Source: Bradysia coprophila (lineage: Eukaryota; Arthropoda; Insecta; Diptera; Sciaridae). Taken from it: a stretch of 64,000 bases of DNA. The position numbers and the translations under genes were made by a program. Below are positions 12,192 through 29,763 of the stretch, one piece after another. The stretch is taken from contig NW_023503501.1 in NCBI RefSeq assembly GCF_014529535.1, positions 5,214,150 through 5,278,149 on the forward strand. Reading direction: 5' to 3'. How positions within the stretch are numbered: the first letter of the stretch is position 1; the number at the start of each line of letters is the position of its first letter. Under the pieces are notes generated by a model. That model ran no database searches, was not told where the DNA came from, and saw only the letters and a program-made list of their open reading frames with translations.

Positions 12192-14008
12192 AGATATTAA
12201 GAATTGTGTTGAGAGAGATAACCTGAGAAAATAGTCTGCCACTCAAAACTTCCGAGTTTTATTTTATGCTGCCCAAAATGACCAGTGTAAGCCTTTCAGT
12301 TAATTTTAACTTGTGTGTAACACTTCAAAATTCATCAGAGTAAGTTTTCTTGTTCACCTGTTTTTTGAGCACAAAGTTGTACTGCGGTGTTGATCAATAA
12401 GTAAATAAAATTAATAACGGCACGTAAAGCGAATGAGATATGAGACTCTGTCCTCTTCTTATATCCACCAACAATAACGTCTGCCTATCTATATGTTGAA
12501 TCCTTATAAATTATGGACGTCATTGTTGAACAGTTTCTTCTAACAATCGAATGCAGCATCGATGAAAAAGTAGAATCGTGACAATCTAAATTTGATTTTA
12601 TTTTTTCATGAACCGACCTTCTCGCTCTTCCCTCCAACTGAAAACATACAAAAAAGTGTATTTGCTGCTTCCTATCTTCAATAAATAATTACCAGCATTC
12701 ATTTGTTGAGGGTTAGCAGATGATAAAACTACTTTGAGTCATTTTTCCTCTTGTTCAGTTTTAGGCCCGTTTATATCTGTTTCGACACAATACCTCTATA
12801 CGCTCGAGCCCATGGTATTTGTTTCACATGATTTTTTTTTCATTAAAGATAAATCAACGCAATTTGCCTTCATTTCAAGATTATATTTTACTTTCTATGT
12901 ATGATTCGGTTAAGTTGTAGATGTTGACCTCGTGAAGATGTAAAAATTGGGCATACGATTTTTTGTGTGTGTCTTTGTCTTTAAAAGCATGTTGTACGTC
13001 TAAATTAATTCATCTTATTGTTGATGAAGGTCGAAATTATTAGAATTGATTTTCCCATGCCACGTTAAGGTTCATTATGTTAGAGAGAACATACTTAGGA
13101 CAGCCCGTCAATTCAATTTAAGGAACAAAACAGGAAATTACGTAACGCGTTTTCAGTGCTGCCATCAACATTAAATTTTTAAATAACTCGGGAAATACGT
13201 ACTCTGCAAAGTTAAAACTATGGTCTACCTGAGGGGAAGTCAGTTCAAAAAACGCTGTACCATGACGTTGTATGAAGCTGAGAGTCAAAATGAGCCAATG
13301 ACCTTGACCTAACGTGCATTTGTGTAGTGACTATTCTGGGCCCTGTACCATGATCTTCCGGAGCAGTTTTCCCGTTTGTTGACAGTTAGAATACAGTGTT
13401 CTAACACGACGCAGCCAATTCAATAGCAATATACACGGCTCAATGTGAACAAGCGGTATTAACGCAAGTAAACACTGGGCCGGTGGTATTGTTATTAAGA
13501 TGGCTGTATCGCATCAAAACACTCTAGTGAATACGATCTCTAGGGGTTTCAATTATAAGGAACATTTCGGGTATATTATCGAGAGACTTAACGAATGTTG
13601 TAGACTCATTTTCCTATTCTGTCTTTGCACTTTTCTAGAGTATACCAATAGTTGTTTGAGTAAATTGTAACGCTTCAAAAATCTAAAGATTAAAAAAGCA
13701 CAATGAACATAGCATGGATCCGGAATAAAATGTTGTTTTTGTCATTAAAAAGATTAGTTTGAGAAACAAATTGCATTGCAAGAAGGTGCTTGAAGTAATC
13801 CGTGTATGCAAACAAGATTTTCTCTCACTCTTTTTATTTCATTTATTTGGTAAGTCTATTTGTTCCACATTATTTTCGCTAAACTTTACCTACAGACCGA
13901 ATTACCGTCCGATTTCATTGACAATTTTCGTTTCTTTATAGAGAGAGAAAAAATAGAGGAAAAATTCATCCGAATCCAATCGGCAAACAAAACTACCATC
14001 CATATCGC
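12192..14008. other. Non-coding stretch upstream of the RING gene
   Basis: A segment at about 13155-13235 (GTGCTGCCATCAACATTAAA and what follows) reappears in diverged form at 60612-60690, so it is a dispersed repeat. The last part, 13942-14008, follows a good acceptor (TTTCTTTATAG) and stays open in frame with the first methionine of the RING gene. It is therefore either 5' leader or additional N-terminal coding sequence. Confidence 0.45.
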
Positions 14009-19143
<5,135 letters not shown>

Positions 19144-21896
19144 AAATATAAATGTGGAAAACACAATTTCGCTTGTTTCTCCCCCATACACACAAAGAAT
19201 GTGAATAACAATAAAATGAATAAAAGCAGAGAAAGAAAATTTTCGGTGGAATGTTTGATTTCCACATTAATCAAAAGAAATAAAAAAAAGATTGGCATTA
19301 ATATCAAAGTATACGCGCGTTTCATTTTGCTTTATTATTGATGAATTTTCAAAAATATAACAAATGCAACAAAACCAATTTAGTGTTTAAAAAAAAGGAA
19401 AATAATAAATTTGATCGATGATCAATTTAGTCGTATTAATTATATTTGTCTTGTAAAATTTAATCGTTAACTTTACCCCGTAACCCCCGAACTGCATATT
19501 ATAATTAAAAAAAAAGAAGATTTTAGTCAAACGAACTAAAATTAACAAAAAAAAAAGAAAGAAAAAATTTATCTTGTGTGCAACTTTTCCGATCGCGTTT
19601 TTTACACTTCAAAACAAACAACAAAAATATTTGTATAATAAACTAGATGATTATGTAATTTACTATGTATTATGTCTGTGTGCGTGTGTATGTCTTTTAT
19701 TCTGCACAAAAAAACAAAACAAAAATACAATTTCAGGACTAGAATGATCTCACACATTTTAATTGTTCAAAATTAAGAAATTTTGCGGAGTTAACTACAC
19801 CATAGATAACGGTTAGTCATCTGCTATCCACAACAACGTTAACAATAAGCGATATTCTCACATATGTGTTCTCCTACTTAACGGGATGCGTTTGATCAAA
19901 ATGTTGAAGTAGTAGATGAAGTAACAGATTTTGTTGCGATACGCTTGCCATTTCTGAAAGATTAACTGAAATTGAGATTGCAATCATTCGAAGCATTCAA
20001 ATCGAATAATAAAATCATTTTCGTAACAATGATTAGGCTGAAAACATACCAGCAATTACAACTGTTGTCCAAAGAAATATTGGAAAATTATTGTCCACAC
20101 CTGATTTCCTATTTTGTGGGCAGTGTTGCAATTGCTAGTCTGTTTTACACTTGATTTACAATGATTAGGAGGACAAGTTAAGATCAAGGTTGTTGATCAA
20201 CGAAATAAAGATGAAACTGACGCTGAGAAAGTCTAACAAAAAGGCGATTTTGCAGGTATCGTTACCAATTTTTAAAATTTATTCGTTCATTCTCTCTCAA
20301 TTGTTATGGCCATTCATACGTTTGTATAGTTTATCGCCGGCGCAATTCCTAAAAAAGGGCTAAAACGCTGCGAATACCGTAAAGTTTCAAAAGGTACACT
20401 CAACTCTCACAAAACACAAATCTGTAAATTGTTTTCAAAGATTTGTACTATTTTCTGGGTCAAATCCGTCAAAAAAAAAAACATTTTAGGAATGTCGGTG
20501 TTCCATTAAGTATTAATGAGAGTTTATTCCCTTGATGGAAATTCAGCGTCTAGCGATCCGAAATTAGTTCCGGAAAATTTAGCCGAAGCTTTGAAATTTT
20601 GACACTACCAACGGTCGAGTAAATACTAACTGAATTTAATGAATGTTATTTTGTTCTACGTGGCTTTTAGTTTTAAGAAGTCATACACTGACAAGTCAAG
20701 GAACGTGACTCGCCCCAGGAAGACTTATACCGGCCTAAAATTCTGAATTTAATTTTATTTTCTCTGGTTGAAGGGAAATTTATCCGTTCTGTTCAGATGG
20801 GCTTAGTTTGAAGCAAATAGACAGGTCCCTATGCACCTGAGTTTTCAATGGGTTTGTTATGGCTCTGACTGAAATCGAGATAATAATCCTAATCCTCCAA
20901 CATTTAAATTTTCTAGTCCAAAAACGTCCATAAATTGTGTAATTAAAAGCCGCGCATGTGTTCATTTGATTCGATTTGAATGCATATTCGGATGATTGTT
21001 TAAAAATTTTAAAATTTTTAAATTAAAATAAAATTGATTCACCACACTCTTCGTTTTCGTTGGCTTTCAATCGAACAAGACAATTTTTATTGAAAACTTT
21101 AAAAAGATAAAAAAACAAAAAAAGAGAAGAAAATTCAATATAAAAACCCCTAAATGCTTAAAAAAAAATTCTTTCGAAATAAATGTGATAGTTTGTATAA
21201 TAAATAATTGTTATAGTTTCGTATAAAAATTTAATAAAAAAACAAATTAATTGACAAAAAAAAATCGAGTAATAAAAACACACCTAAAATAACAAATAAA
21301 AAAATGGACAAAAAAATAAAATAAAAAACCCTTTAAATATTAACAAAAGATTATACCTTATACTCCATTCGAAGTAAAATATTTTTAAAAAGTTTTAATG
21401 TAAAAAAGTACTAATCAAATTAAGAAGGAAAGAAACACAAAAGAAAAATCATATTTTTGTAGACCAGCTAAAGAAAATGTTTTTCCAAAAATTTAGGTTT
21501 TTGTTTTTCTATCCGTCGTATATCCGTTTCAAAATACAAATAATAACAAAACTTAGGATGTATTAAACACTAAATCATCACGATGTTTCATATTTTATTG
21601 GGTGTGGTCACTGGTCACATTAAGATATAAATAGAACGGGGAGCATTTTGTTCCAAGCCTATCCTATGGTGTTTACGTAAACATCCTGACCTATGGATCT
21701 ATGAGATAATTTTTGGTTATATTAGTGACCAATGTCCTTGATTAAATTCCCTCTCAGGGTCGCTGATCAACGGTGTTTTTCTACTTCGACGCAGAACATT
21801 GAGTACCAATTTAAGAATATACCTGTTACGCTGACAATGTCCATTTCGTCAGACAATAACCATTATTTCCAGCAAAGATTGTTAGTCTTGATTTCC
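19144..21896. other. AT-rich 3' flank of the RING gene, no gene recognised
   Basis: Long A/T runs and several AATAAA-like hexamers suggest that part of this is 3' untranslated sequence. No second gene is visible. Open frames of about 60 codons here show nothing recognisable. Confidence 0.4.
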
Positions 21897-21983
21897 ACTT
21901 ACGAAAAAGCACTCCGTGAAAAGCGGCGTGTTTTAGCTGAACGGAAGCAAAACGTAGTGGCTTTTTTGTAAGTGGAAATCAAG
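21897..21983. repeat. 87-bp hairpin
   Basis: CTTGATTTCCACTTACGAAA at 21897-21916 is mirrored, with one offset, by GTAAGTGGAAATCAAG ending at 21983. The loop of about 40 bases contains GAAAAGCGGCGTG. Its type resembles the foldback elements at 41-51 kb. Confidence 0.6.
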
Positions 21984-22217
21984 CCTTCAAAGAATACAGT
22001 TAATGTCATTCTGTTAATCTGTGATAATTGTACGATGAAAGTATGATAAGTTTACTCAGCGCAGTGTTTCGCTAGGGATATAAATAGGCAATTTTTTCAA
22101 GCTGCCAACATTTGTTTTACTTTGTACGTATTTATATGAATTTGTGAATGTGCGTTCCTCGCCCATGGGCTCAATCACCCTCTTATTCATAATTCTTACA
22201 AATTCTTATAAAAATAC

Positions 22218-22352
22218 GAGAATTTTAAGATTTTTCAGTAAAGTAAAAGCAAAATAAAATGATCGAGTCTGTTTTTTGACAGTTTAAAGTCAATTGTGAA
22301 TAGCTAGACTCGATCAGTTTATTTTGCTTTCATTTTAATTTTAAGAATTCTC
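22218..22352. mobile_element. Inverted-repeat element, about 135 bp
   Basis: The left arm (22218-22270) and right arm (22306-22352) mirror each other around a 35-base core. Both contain GCAAAATAAA and GATCGAGTCT in opposite orientation. It is non-coding and MITE-like. Confidence 0.6.
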
Positions 22353-25180
22353 AAAACCATTTGTAATAAATTCTAAATAAATCGTCAAAAATAGACCCTA
22401 GACGTAGAGAGTACGACTGCTACCAAATGTTGGTTAATTGAGTAGATTTTTTTAATTTTTGCACAATCTTTGTTGGAAATAATTGTAAGTGTTCGGATTG
22501 TTGATATTGAGCGTCAGTTTTTGTAATGGCATTCAAATTTTGATTCATTCAAAAATCCGTTGATTCGCTTTTATTGAGGGTGTGATTAACCAGTAAAATA
22601 TTACCCTGTCACTTTTTACCATAGGAAGGCGAACCGGTGTTTTTTTAAAAGCAAAATGCCCCTGTACTATAAAAAAAATGAAAATTCGATTGCAAAAAGT
22701 CTATTGATTTTGATTTATAAAAGGAAAACTTAAAATTACAAATAAAATATCGGTGTTGCTGCTAAGTCCGCTTTAATTAATATTAAACAAAACAAAAAAT
22801 GAATAAAAAATTGAATTAGCTTTTTATTTATGTTTTTTTTCTAATTTTTAATTTTTAAATTTTAGTTTTTAAATTAGAAATTTTTTTTCGTACCATCGTA
22901 ATATGAAAAAAATTGTTGGTTGTTATTTTACATTTGTGATAAATAAAATGAAATATTAAATTAGAATTATGTGAATTAATGAGAAAGAGAAAATAATAAT
23001 AAAAAACACGGTTTTTGGGTAGATGCTACAAAGAAGATTTTTTTTAGAAAATTTACTAACGGTCCTTATACGTTTCGGGTTTCCAGTGTTCCATATTATT
23101 GGATATTGTTCATTAAATGCAATGCGTACAGAATTTATACAATTTTGTTTTTCATTATATATTTATTCTAAATCCTGCATCGTTCCTTCTCCTCCTCCCT
23201 CTTTGTCGGTATGTGCATTATCTATACTATATTTAAAATTAATTAAATGAAAGAAAAGAAAAATTCATTTATTGTTTATTGTTTCTTACAAATTCCTCTA
23301 TTACTGAAAGTAAAATTAACTTTTTTTTAACTTAAACAGATTGAAAATTTAGTGAACCAAGAAGAAAGAATTTTTTAATAAAAGAAGAAAAAAAACGAAA
23401 ATATTACAAAGCAATATTAAACATTACAATTTAAACCAAAACAAATGAAAACATAAATTGTATATTTAGCAATTTCATATTTGTTATCCCATTCATCACA
23501 CGCTCTTTATTATATATAAAACTAAATGTATAATGAATGTATACAACAAAATCTTTCGTCATCAATATTCTCGTCTCACTCTCTGTAAATCTCTGTATGG
23601 ATGCAATGAAAAAAAAATAATTAAAATAAATTCTAATAAAGCAATGAAATTAAGACAAAAATGTTTTGGACTCATTTCGGTAATTGCATTTTAGCAACAC
23701 ACAGTCGTGATTGGCGCGGTTGAACACTAGGGTTTAGGGAACATTTCCCGAAAGTTCTAAGCAATTTTTTTAAACAGTTTGACCGGTTGACCGAGAAAAC
23801 CGGCCAGCAAAATCAAATTCCCCTAAAAACAAAACTTTTCAAGAATTCTTTTTACCCAAAAGTTTGAAGGCCTGAATCAATATTGGTGATAAAAACTTTC
23901 GTACTAATGTGACCACCCAAATGTTTTAGGTAAAAATCCGTCGATGACATTAGGGTTCCCCATTGGTGGCGCCTAAATATATGCTTTTCTGCAAAGCATA
24001 TATGTCTCTTAACTCTGGAAATAGCCGTCAATGACATCAGGATTCCTTTTTGGGGAACGGTTCCAGAAATGTTTCTGATATGGACTGTTGAAATTTAAAA
24101 ATGTTTTGACCTGGACGGTTTTTGATAAATTTCCTTTTTAAGGTTCAAACCAAAAATTTAACTTTTTGACCAGAGTGGTCGCGACGACCACTCGCATGTG
24201 AATCCGTGTCTGACTATAGGCAAAATGTGCAATATTTTTGTGGCAACTAAATTTAATTTGGTCGTCACAAATCCGAACTCTCTCTTTCGATGTTGCTGTA
24301 TCATATGCAAAAACTAGAGGCTGCTAAAAAATAGACCAGTAACACTAATGTTATCTTATGAAAGATCTTGTGATAAAACAAATTGAGAGCCTGTGCTCTA
24401 AAACAAAACGAGAAAAGCGTTCATATTCAAATTGTTTAATGTTTCAAAAATGCAATTACCATTTCTTAATCTCACTATATACTTGTGTCATGTTGATGTG
24501 TATTTTTTAAAATCCTATCTTTCATTTTGTACAATTTCTTTTTGCCCGCAAATAAAGTCTATAGGAAGGGAAAATATAATTGGAAATTCGTTTGAAAAGA
24601 GTGCCATTTAGAATTTTTATATTTTCACCATCATTTTAATTACAATTTTAATAAATATTTACGCTAAGACTATACTTATATCTGTCCCATCATCTCTTGA
24701 TTTTTTGATTCAAACATTTTTTTACACTTAAAAAATAGAGAAGAAACCAAAAACAATGAATAAAACATCATGTTAACAGGAAATATTATAGGGTAAAACT
24801 TTGAAGAATAAAAAGACGGAGACGTTAAAAGGAACTAATAACACACCATTTCACACCACCTTAACGAACCATTTAAGTTTTTACTGCTTTAAATGATAAA
24901 TAAATAATAAAAAAAAAACAAAACAAAAACAAAAAAAAATTAAAATATTAAAATTAGGATATGTTTATTGTATTCATTTTGTTTGTATTGAAACTTTGAG
25001 AAAATATAATGAAATTCCTACTAATGAATCGTGTGTTATTTCGTTTTGTACTCTTATACTTGTAAAGTCTACTTCCAACTTTGATTTACCTTTACATCCA
25101 TTCGGTGTTTGATTTGGGTCCAATCTTAAAAACATAGAAAGACACACTTGTCGCAGAGAAGTATATTCAAATTCATTCGA
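22353..25180. other. AT-rich stretch, no gene recognised
   Basis: Long A/T runs are present. One small perfect hairpin, ATATATGCTTT-TCTGC-AAAGCATATAT, lies at about 23976-24003. I see nothing else supportable. Confidence 0.4.
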
Positions 25181-25280
25181 AATTTTAATTCTTAAATTCT
25201 TGAAAATTCTTTAATAAAATCCTGAAAATTCTCAAACATTCAAAAATATTCGAATTTTTAATACAACCTATCTCAGCATA

Positions 25281-26466
25281 GTTGTTTTATTTCTTATGTA
25301 CTACAAATTCCACATGCGATGTGGAATGCGTTTACATCTCGGACAGCAGTACTGCATTTTTGACATTTGTTTTTGGTCAGCTGTTGGTATTTTTAGTTAT
25401 TGTTTCAAGTGTTTTCGATTTGTCACTGACAATATTTGTCAGAGAAATATGATTCTGATTAATCTGACTATCTAATTTATGACATGTAGGAACCGTAAAC
25501 CGTGTAACCGTGAATTTGCTTATACAAGTTTCTACACCATCGTCGAATAATGTGAAGCCAGATCGTTGAAAGGTTTTAGATTTTTTTGCTTGAAATTGGC
25601 AATAAGAATCAATCGGCACCCATGTTTGTGAACAAGTTATTTTCAAAATTTCTGCTAAATCTGTGAGAGAAAACAGGATATAGAAATCAGAGACAACACA
25701 CGTAATTATATTACTTTACTAGGAAGGTAATGTGGCCTTTCCCTCCCTACGGAAAACCCTTTATGAATACTAAATACCTACACTGTGTTCCACTCAGCAA
25801 TCTAATAGAAATGATAATAATTATTATATTTAAAAACTTTGCTGCTTTTCATATGAATTAATGTATTACGACTATTACGATATTAAGGATATGTCACTTT
25901 CTTAGAAGCACACATTTTGAGCTCTTTAGTATGACTTTTTTTTACTTACATCACAGACGCCATAATTTAAATTTTAGTTGACCACAAATCACTGCAATAT
26001 TTAACAAAAGATTATTTTACACTTAATGCAAGCGAACAAGTTTTTGAGTTCAAAACTAACTGTAGGCCCTACGGGAAAGTCTAAGTTTATTATTTCAGTT
26101 TCAATTATTGGAAAAGCCATTTCGAACTTTAAATTTATCAAGAGACGTTTTAGGTCAATACAAATGTTAAAAAAACACATTCGTTAATCTGGCACACTGT
26201 ACAAATTGATTGTGTGCCAGGCCAGATCGAGGGCCAGATTCACCTCTAAGAGGCGAATCTGGCACAGTCATGACTTTTCGTTACATGCAGCAAAAGGGCG
26301 CATACTATGATCGCGTGTGCCAGATTCTTCGATGCCGCTTTGAAACAATGACTGAAAACACGAGCTGTGCAACAAAAAAAAGTCAAATATCAAAAATACA
26401 GCAGTGTTGTTCGAAATGTAAACGCATTCCACACCGTATGTGAAACTTGTAGTAAATAAGAAACAA
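25281..26466. mobile_element. DNA element with about 90-bp terminal inverted repeats and 1-kb interior
   Basis: The left arm (25281-25371) contains TGTGGAATGCGTTTACAT, mirrored by ATGTAAACGCATTCCACA in the right arm (26382-26466). Similarity may extend outward on both sides into GAAAATTCTTGAAAATTC-like DNA. The interior holds an 89-codon minus-strand frame (25377-25646) that I do not recognise and a small palindrome built on CCAGATTC...GAATCTGG near 26230-26260. It is probably a non-autonomous transposon that may have captured host DNA. Confidence 0.6.
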
Positions 26467-26822
26467 CTCAAATCTGCTAGAAATTAGTTGAGATAAACGG
26501 TATTTTTAAAATTCTTACTTTACGATTTTTAAAATTCCTGAAAATGTCTTGAAAATTCCTAAATTTTACAACTTTTTTTTTAAATTTTAAAGAAATAATT
26601 TTTTTGAAATCTGAAAATTTAAAAATAAAAAAAAAATCTTAAATTTTTTTTACAAAAACGCGAAATTTACGAGGGTATGTCCTTATGGATACTGCATCAA
26701 ATTTGATGCTAAGTTAAGGAATTTTCAATACGGCCTTACCCTCCTAATACGTATATTGATATTCGGCTCGGTTCATAACTTACAAATTGTCAAAATAAAC
26801 ATTTTGGACAGAGGTGCATAAT

Positions 26823-28278
26823 CTACTGAAAACTTTTCAATATGTTGAACATGCTGTAGGCTGAGTTTAAAATCTGAAATGGAATAATCGTACGAAAAAA
26901 TCGATCAAATTGCATGCAAACCTTTGTAAACGTCTCCAACGTTAGCGGGTACAATTTGCCAACCAGCAGTTTTTTCGGTCGCTTCAAATATTCACCGAAA
27001 ATGACGACGTTCTTCTTGGTCGATTGTGGTTGATTGTACCAGTCCGATTCAAATAAACTGTATGAGAGACGATTGCTCGAATTCATGATCTCATTCCCCA
27101 TGTAGGTGATCATAAATAGATCAGCAATACAGTAAAAACATATCAATAGATATAGGACGTGCTCCAATAAAGTATCACCGATATTCTATAAAGAAACAAA
27201 CGAATAATGACGATGGCAAATTCATTCAATAAATCCACACAGATGCCAGGCAATAGATCGATCCGCAGATAGATAGCCCACTGGTGCTGAACTGAATGAA
27301 GAATAGGTTTGCGAGGAAAGACTCCAATTCGTTTGTTAGTCTGCGAAATTAAATTCAACTTCATACACTAAGCACTAGATTATAATCATAGCACTGTTCC
27401 TAGCTACATTTCGTTATGACATTAGTCAAGCATTAACACACATCACAGAAAGTGTACACGCATCCACGCATCAAAAATTTGAGGCTTTTTGATGTTTCAC
27501 TTACAAATGCTAGGAGCAGTGCTATGTTACAATATAACACAATCACACACTTCATTATGTGTATGTAAGAGTCGTGTGACGATTTCAGATCTTCGAGGAA
27601 ATCGTCGTGCAGTTTGAACTTTCTCTGTTCACTGCGTCTTCCCATATACCTTAGCCCATTTTCAAGTACTTCATATCTCAAAGAACAAACCAAAAGGAGA
27701 TACCAAATTATTATGGTGAAAAAGATTCCGATTGTCGCCATCGAATACGAAGTGACAATGAAAATAGTTGCAGCCCAGAATGCAAATTCATTACTTCTAT
27801 AATCCATAGGAAATGCAATTTCCAAAAAAAAAGTTCTCTCAGTTCCAAGGAACAATAAAATTACAGCACCTGAAAAGCCAATAACAGCTACAGTAATTAG
27901 AAACACAAGCACAAATTTCATGAATCCTTTAAGTTTTTCCTTGTAAAGATTGTAGTCGTCATCATTTAGAACCGTAAAGACACAGACTCGATTCAACAAA
28001 TCAAGAATTTTGTGTTGTTTCCAAATTAAAAACAAAAATTTTATTCCCAAAACAGCAGCGGCGATTGATATTTGCGCTAAGAAGATGGACGCTTCTATCC
28101 TTTCATTCGTAATTGCTCCAACTACCGATGATATCAGGAACAGTACGAATTGAATGCAATAAGCGAACTTAAGTCTTATTTCTTTGACTGTTGGATTATC
28201 TCCGCGATGCCAAACACCAATCCGATAAAACAGAGAATTTATCGAACCGATTGCATTATGAATTTGAATCAAATGCAT
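26823..28278 (-). CDS. Insect odorant receptor (7tm_6 family)
   Basis: Four exons on the minus strand, 27551-28278, 27241-27340, 26922-27185 and 26823-26873, join in phase to give 380 residues, the usual length of the family. Typical features are an N-terminal FYRIGVW motif, six or seven hydrophobic spans, NLFFIQFSTSGLSICGSIY near the sixth span, and a C-terminus of LYESDW-type (here LFESDWYN) followed by the last span ending in AYSMFNILKSFQ. Such receptors form odour-gated cation channels with the co-receptor Orco in sensory neuron dendrites; the ligand cannot be read from sequence. Donors 1 and 2 are weak (GTGTGT and GTGTGG). The ATG at 28278 is the first in frame, but the frame stays open a little upstream, so a short extra exon is possible. 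Confidence 0.92.
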
Positions 28279-28769
28279 CGTAAGATTGCAGTCGTAGTTA
28301 GGCGTTTGGAAATCTATGCAATACTAAACAGACGTGGCTAAATATCAGAGCATGAATACACCACACTCGCTTTCTCCTTTAATATAAAAATTAAATGCAA
28401 ATTACAAGACTCTCGCATCAACTGTCAAACCATTTATTGTAAAGCTTTGATGACACTTTTCCAATATTTTACTTGATGGAAAAACCATGTAATTAAGTAG
28501 GGAAATTCCTTCAATGCAAGTTGTGAGTGTAATTCTCTTTACTTGCTTAATAACAAGCTTAGCCTACGGCGTGGGAAAATTATTTGTAGAACTTTTGTGA
28601 ATATTATTCGATCGTTATTCTCGTAAATTTTGGCAATTTTGGTGAAAACATATCATTGAAAATACAATGAAGGCTACAAAATGTATGTCTTTCAGCGGAG
28701 CATCGATTGCTCTTAAAAGGTACTTTCACATATTACCTGTGTTCCGTGTCTAAAATCAGTATCTCAGAT

Positions 28770-29640
28770 GGGGGCTCAGGTCCCTTGGCTAATGAAGTTA
28801 TCAAAACACATTGAAACATTCTTCTATTTTAACATCAGAAATCTAATCTCTAAATTAAGACCATAAAATACATAAGCCCAGACTCACTGTAATGAGTTAA
28901 AAACGACTGAAAAAGAAACAATACAGTCGAATGCAGTGATCGCAAATCCGTTCAGAACTACTCAAGTTATGGTCGTATAAAAAAGACGATAATTCTTTTG
29001 AGAATAACTCCGAGGCTATTCATGCAATATTGTTCATCTACGAACCAGTGCCTATTATTGGGAATTGTATTTAATGAAATTACTAAGATATGCCCACATC
29101 TCTCAAAGTTTACTGAAAATTTGCTTAAATTTAACGATTTTGGTGTATTTAGCAAATTTGCGATAAATTTCGACAATTTTCGTCGGTAAATCTAATTTTC
29201 AATAATATGCCCTGTTACGAACTTGACCCCAAGATTTTATTCTCGTCGATTAAAACCAAAACTTCAATCCGTTCACAACCACCCAAGCTTATAGTCCCAT
29301 CAAAAAATCAGGCAAAAAAACCTTTTCACAATAACTCCCAGATCATTAAACCTCAGAAATTTTCAATTCAACCTATTCAACCAAAATTTCCAAAATAGTT
29401 TCACACAATACCCTCCCAATATTGGTTCAGGATTTCTCAAGTTACCATGCCCTCCAGAAACCAGTCAAAAACTCTTTTAGGAATAACTCCCAGAGCGCTG
29501 CTCCTACTCCTAGCATTAACACTCGTTTGTCAAACGGCAAATTTAACGTTACAATCCAAAAAGTGTTGAAAATTAACATAATCTGGATTTCTCATGAAAT
29601 ACCCGAATGGACGAAGAAGTAGAAGTAGTCTAACGAAAAA
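28770..29640. repeat. Dispersed repeat related to 885-1870
   Basis: GGTCCCTTGGC near the left edge, CTACTCAAGTTAT at about 28960, ATCTACGAACC near 29036 and a CTCGTCGATTAAAACC stretch near 29243 echo the same words in the same order as the 885-1870 block, though diverged. The 63-66 codon open frames inside show no domain and look like chance. Confidence 0.45.
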
Positions 29641-29763
29641 GAATGCATCAATTTACTGTCTGCCAACTGCCTATAGCAAAAGGAAAATTACTGCATCAAT
29701 TTACCATTTCAGAATAAATGACCGGAAATGTCTCAAATTTATTTATTTACATTACATCATAGG

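Noticed and set aside
27433-27505. Extension of the odorant receptor first exon past 27551 (VIVLYCNIALLLAF ...)
   Set aside because: It breaks phase with the next conserved exon. The donor at 27550 restores both phase and the family pattern.
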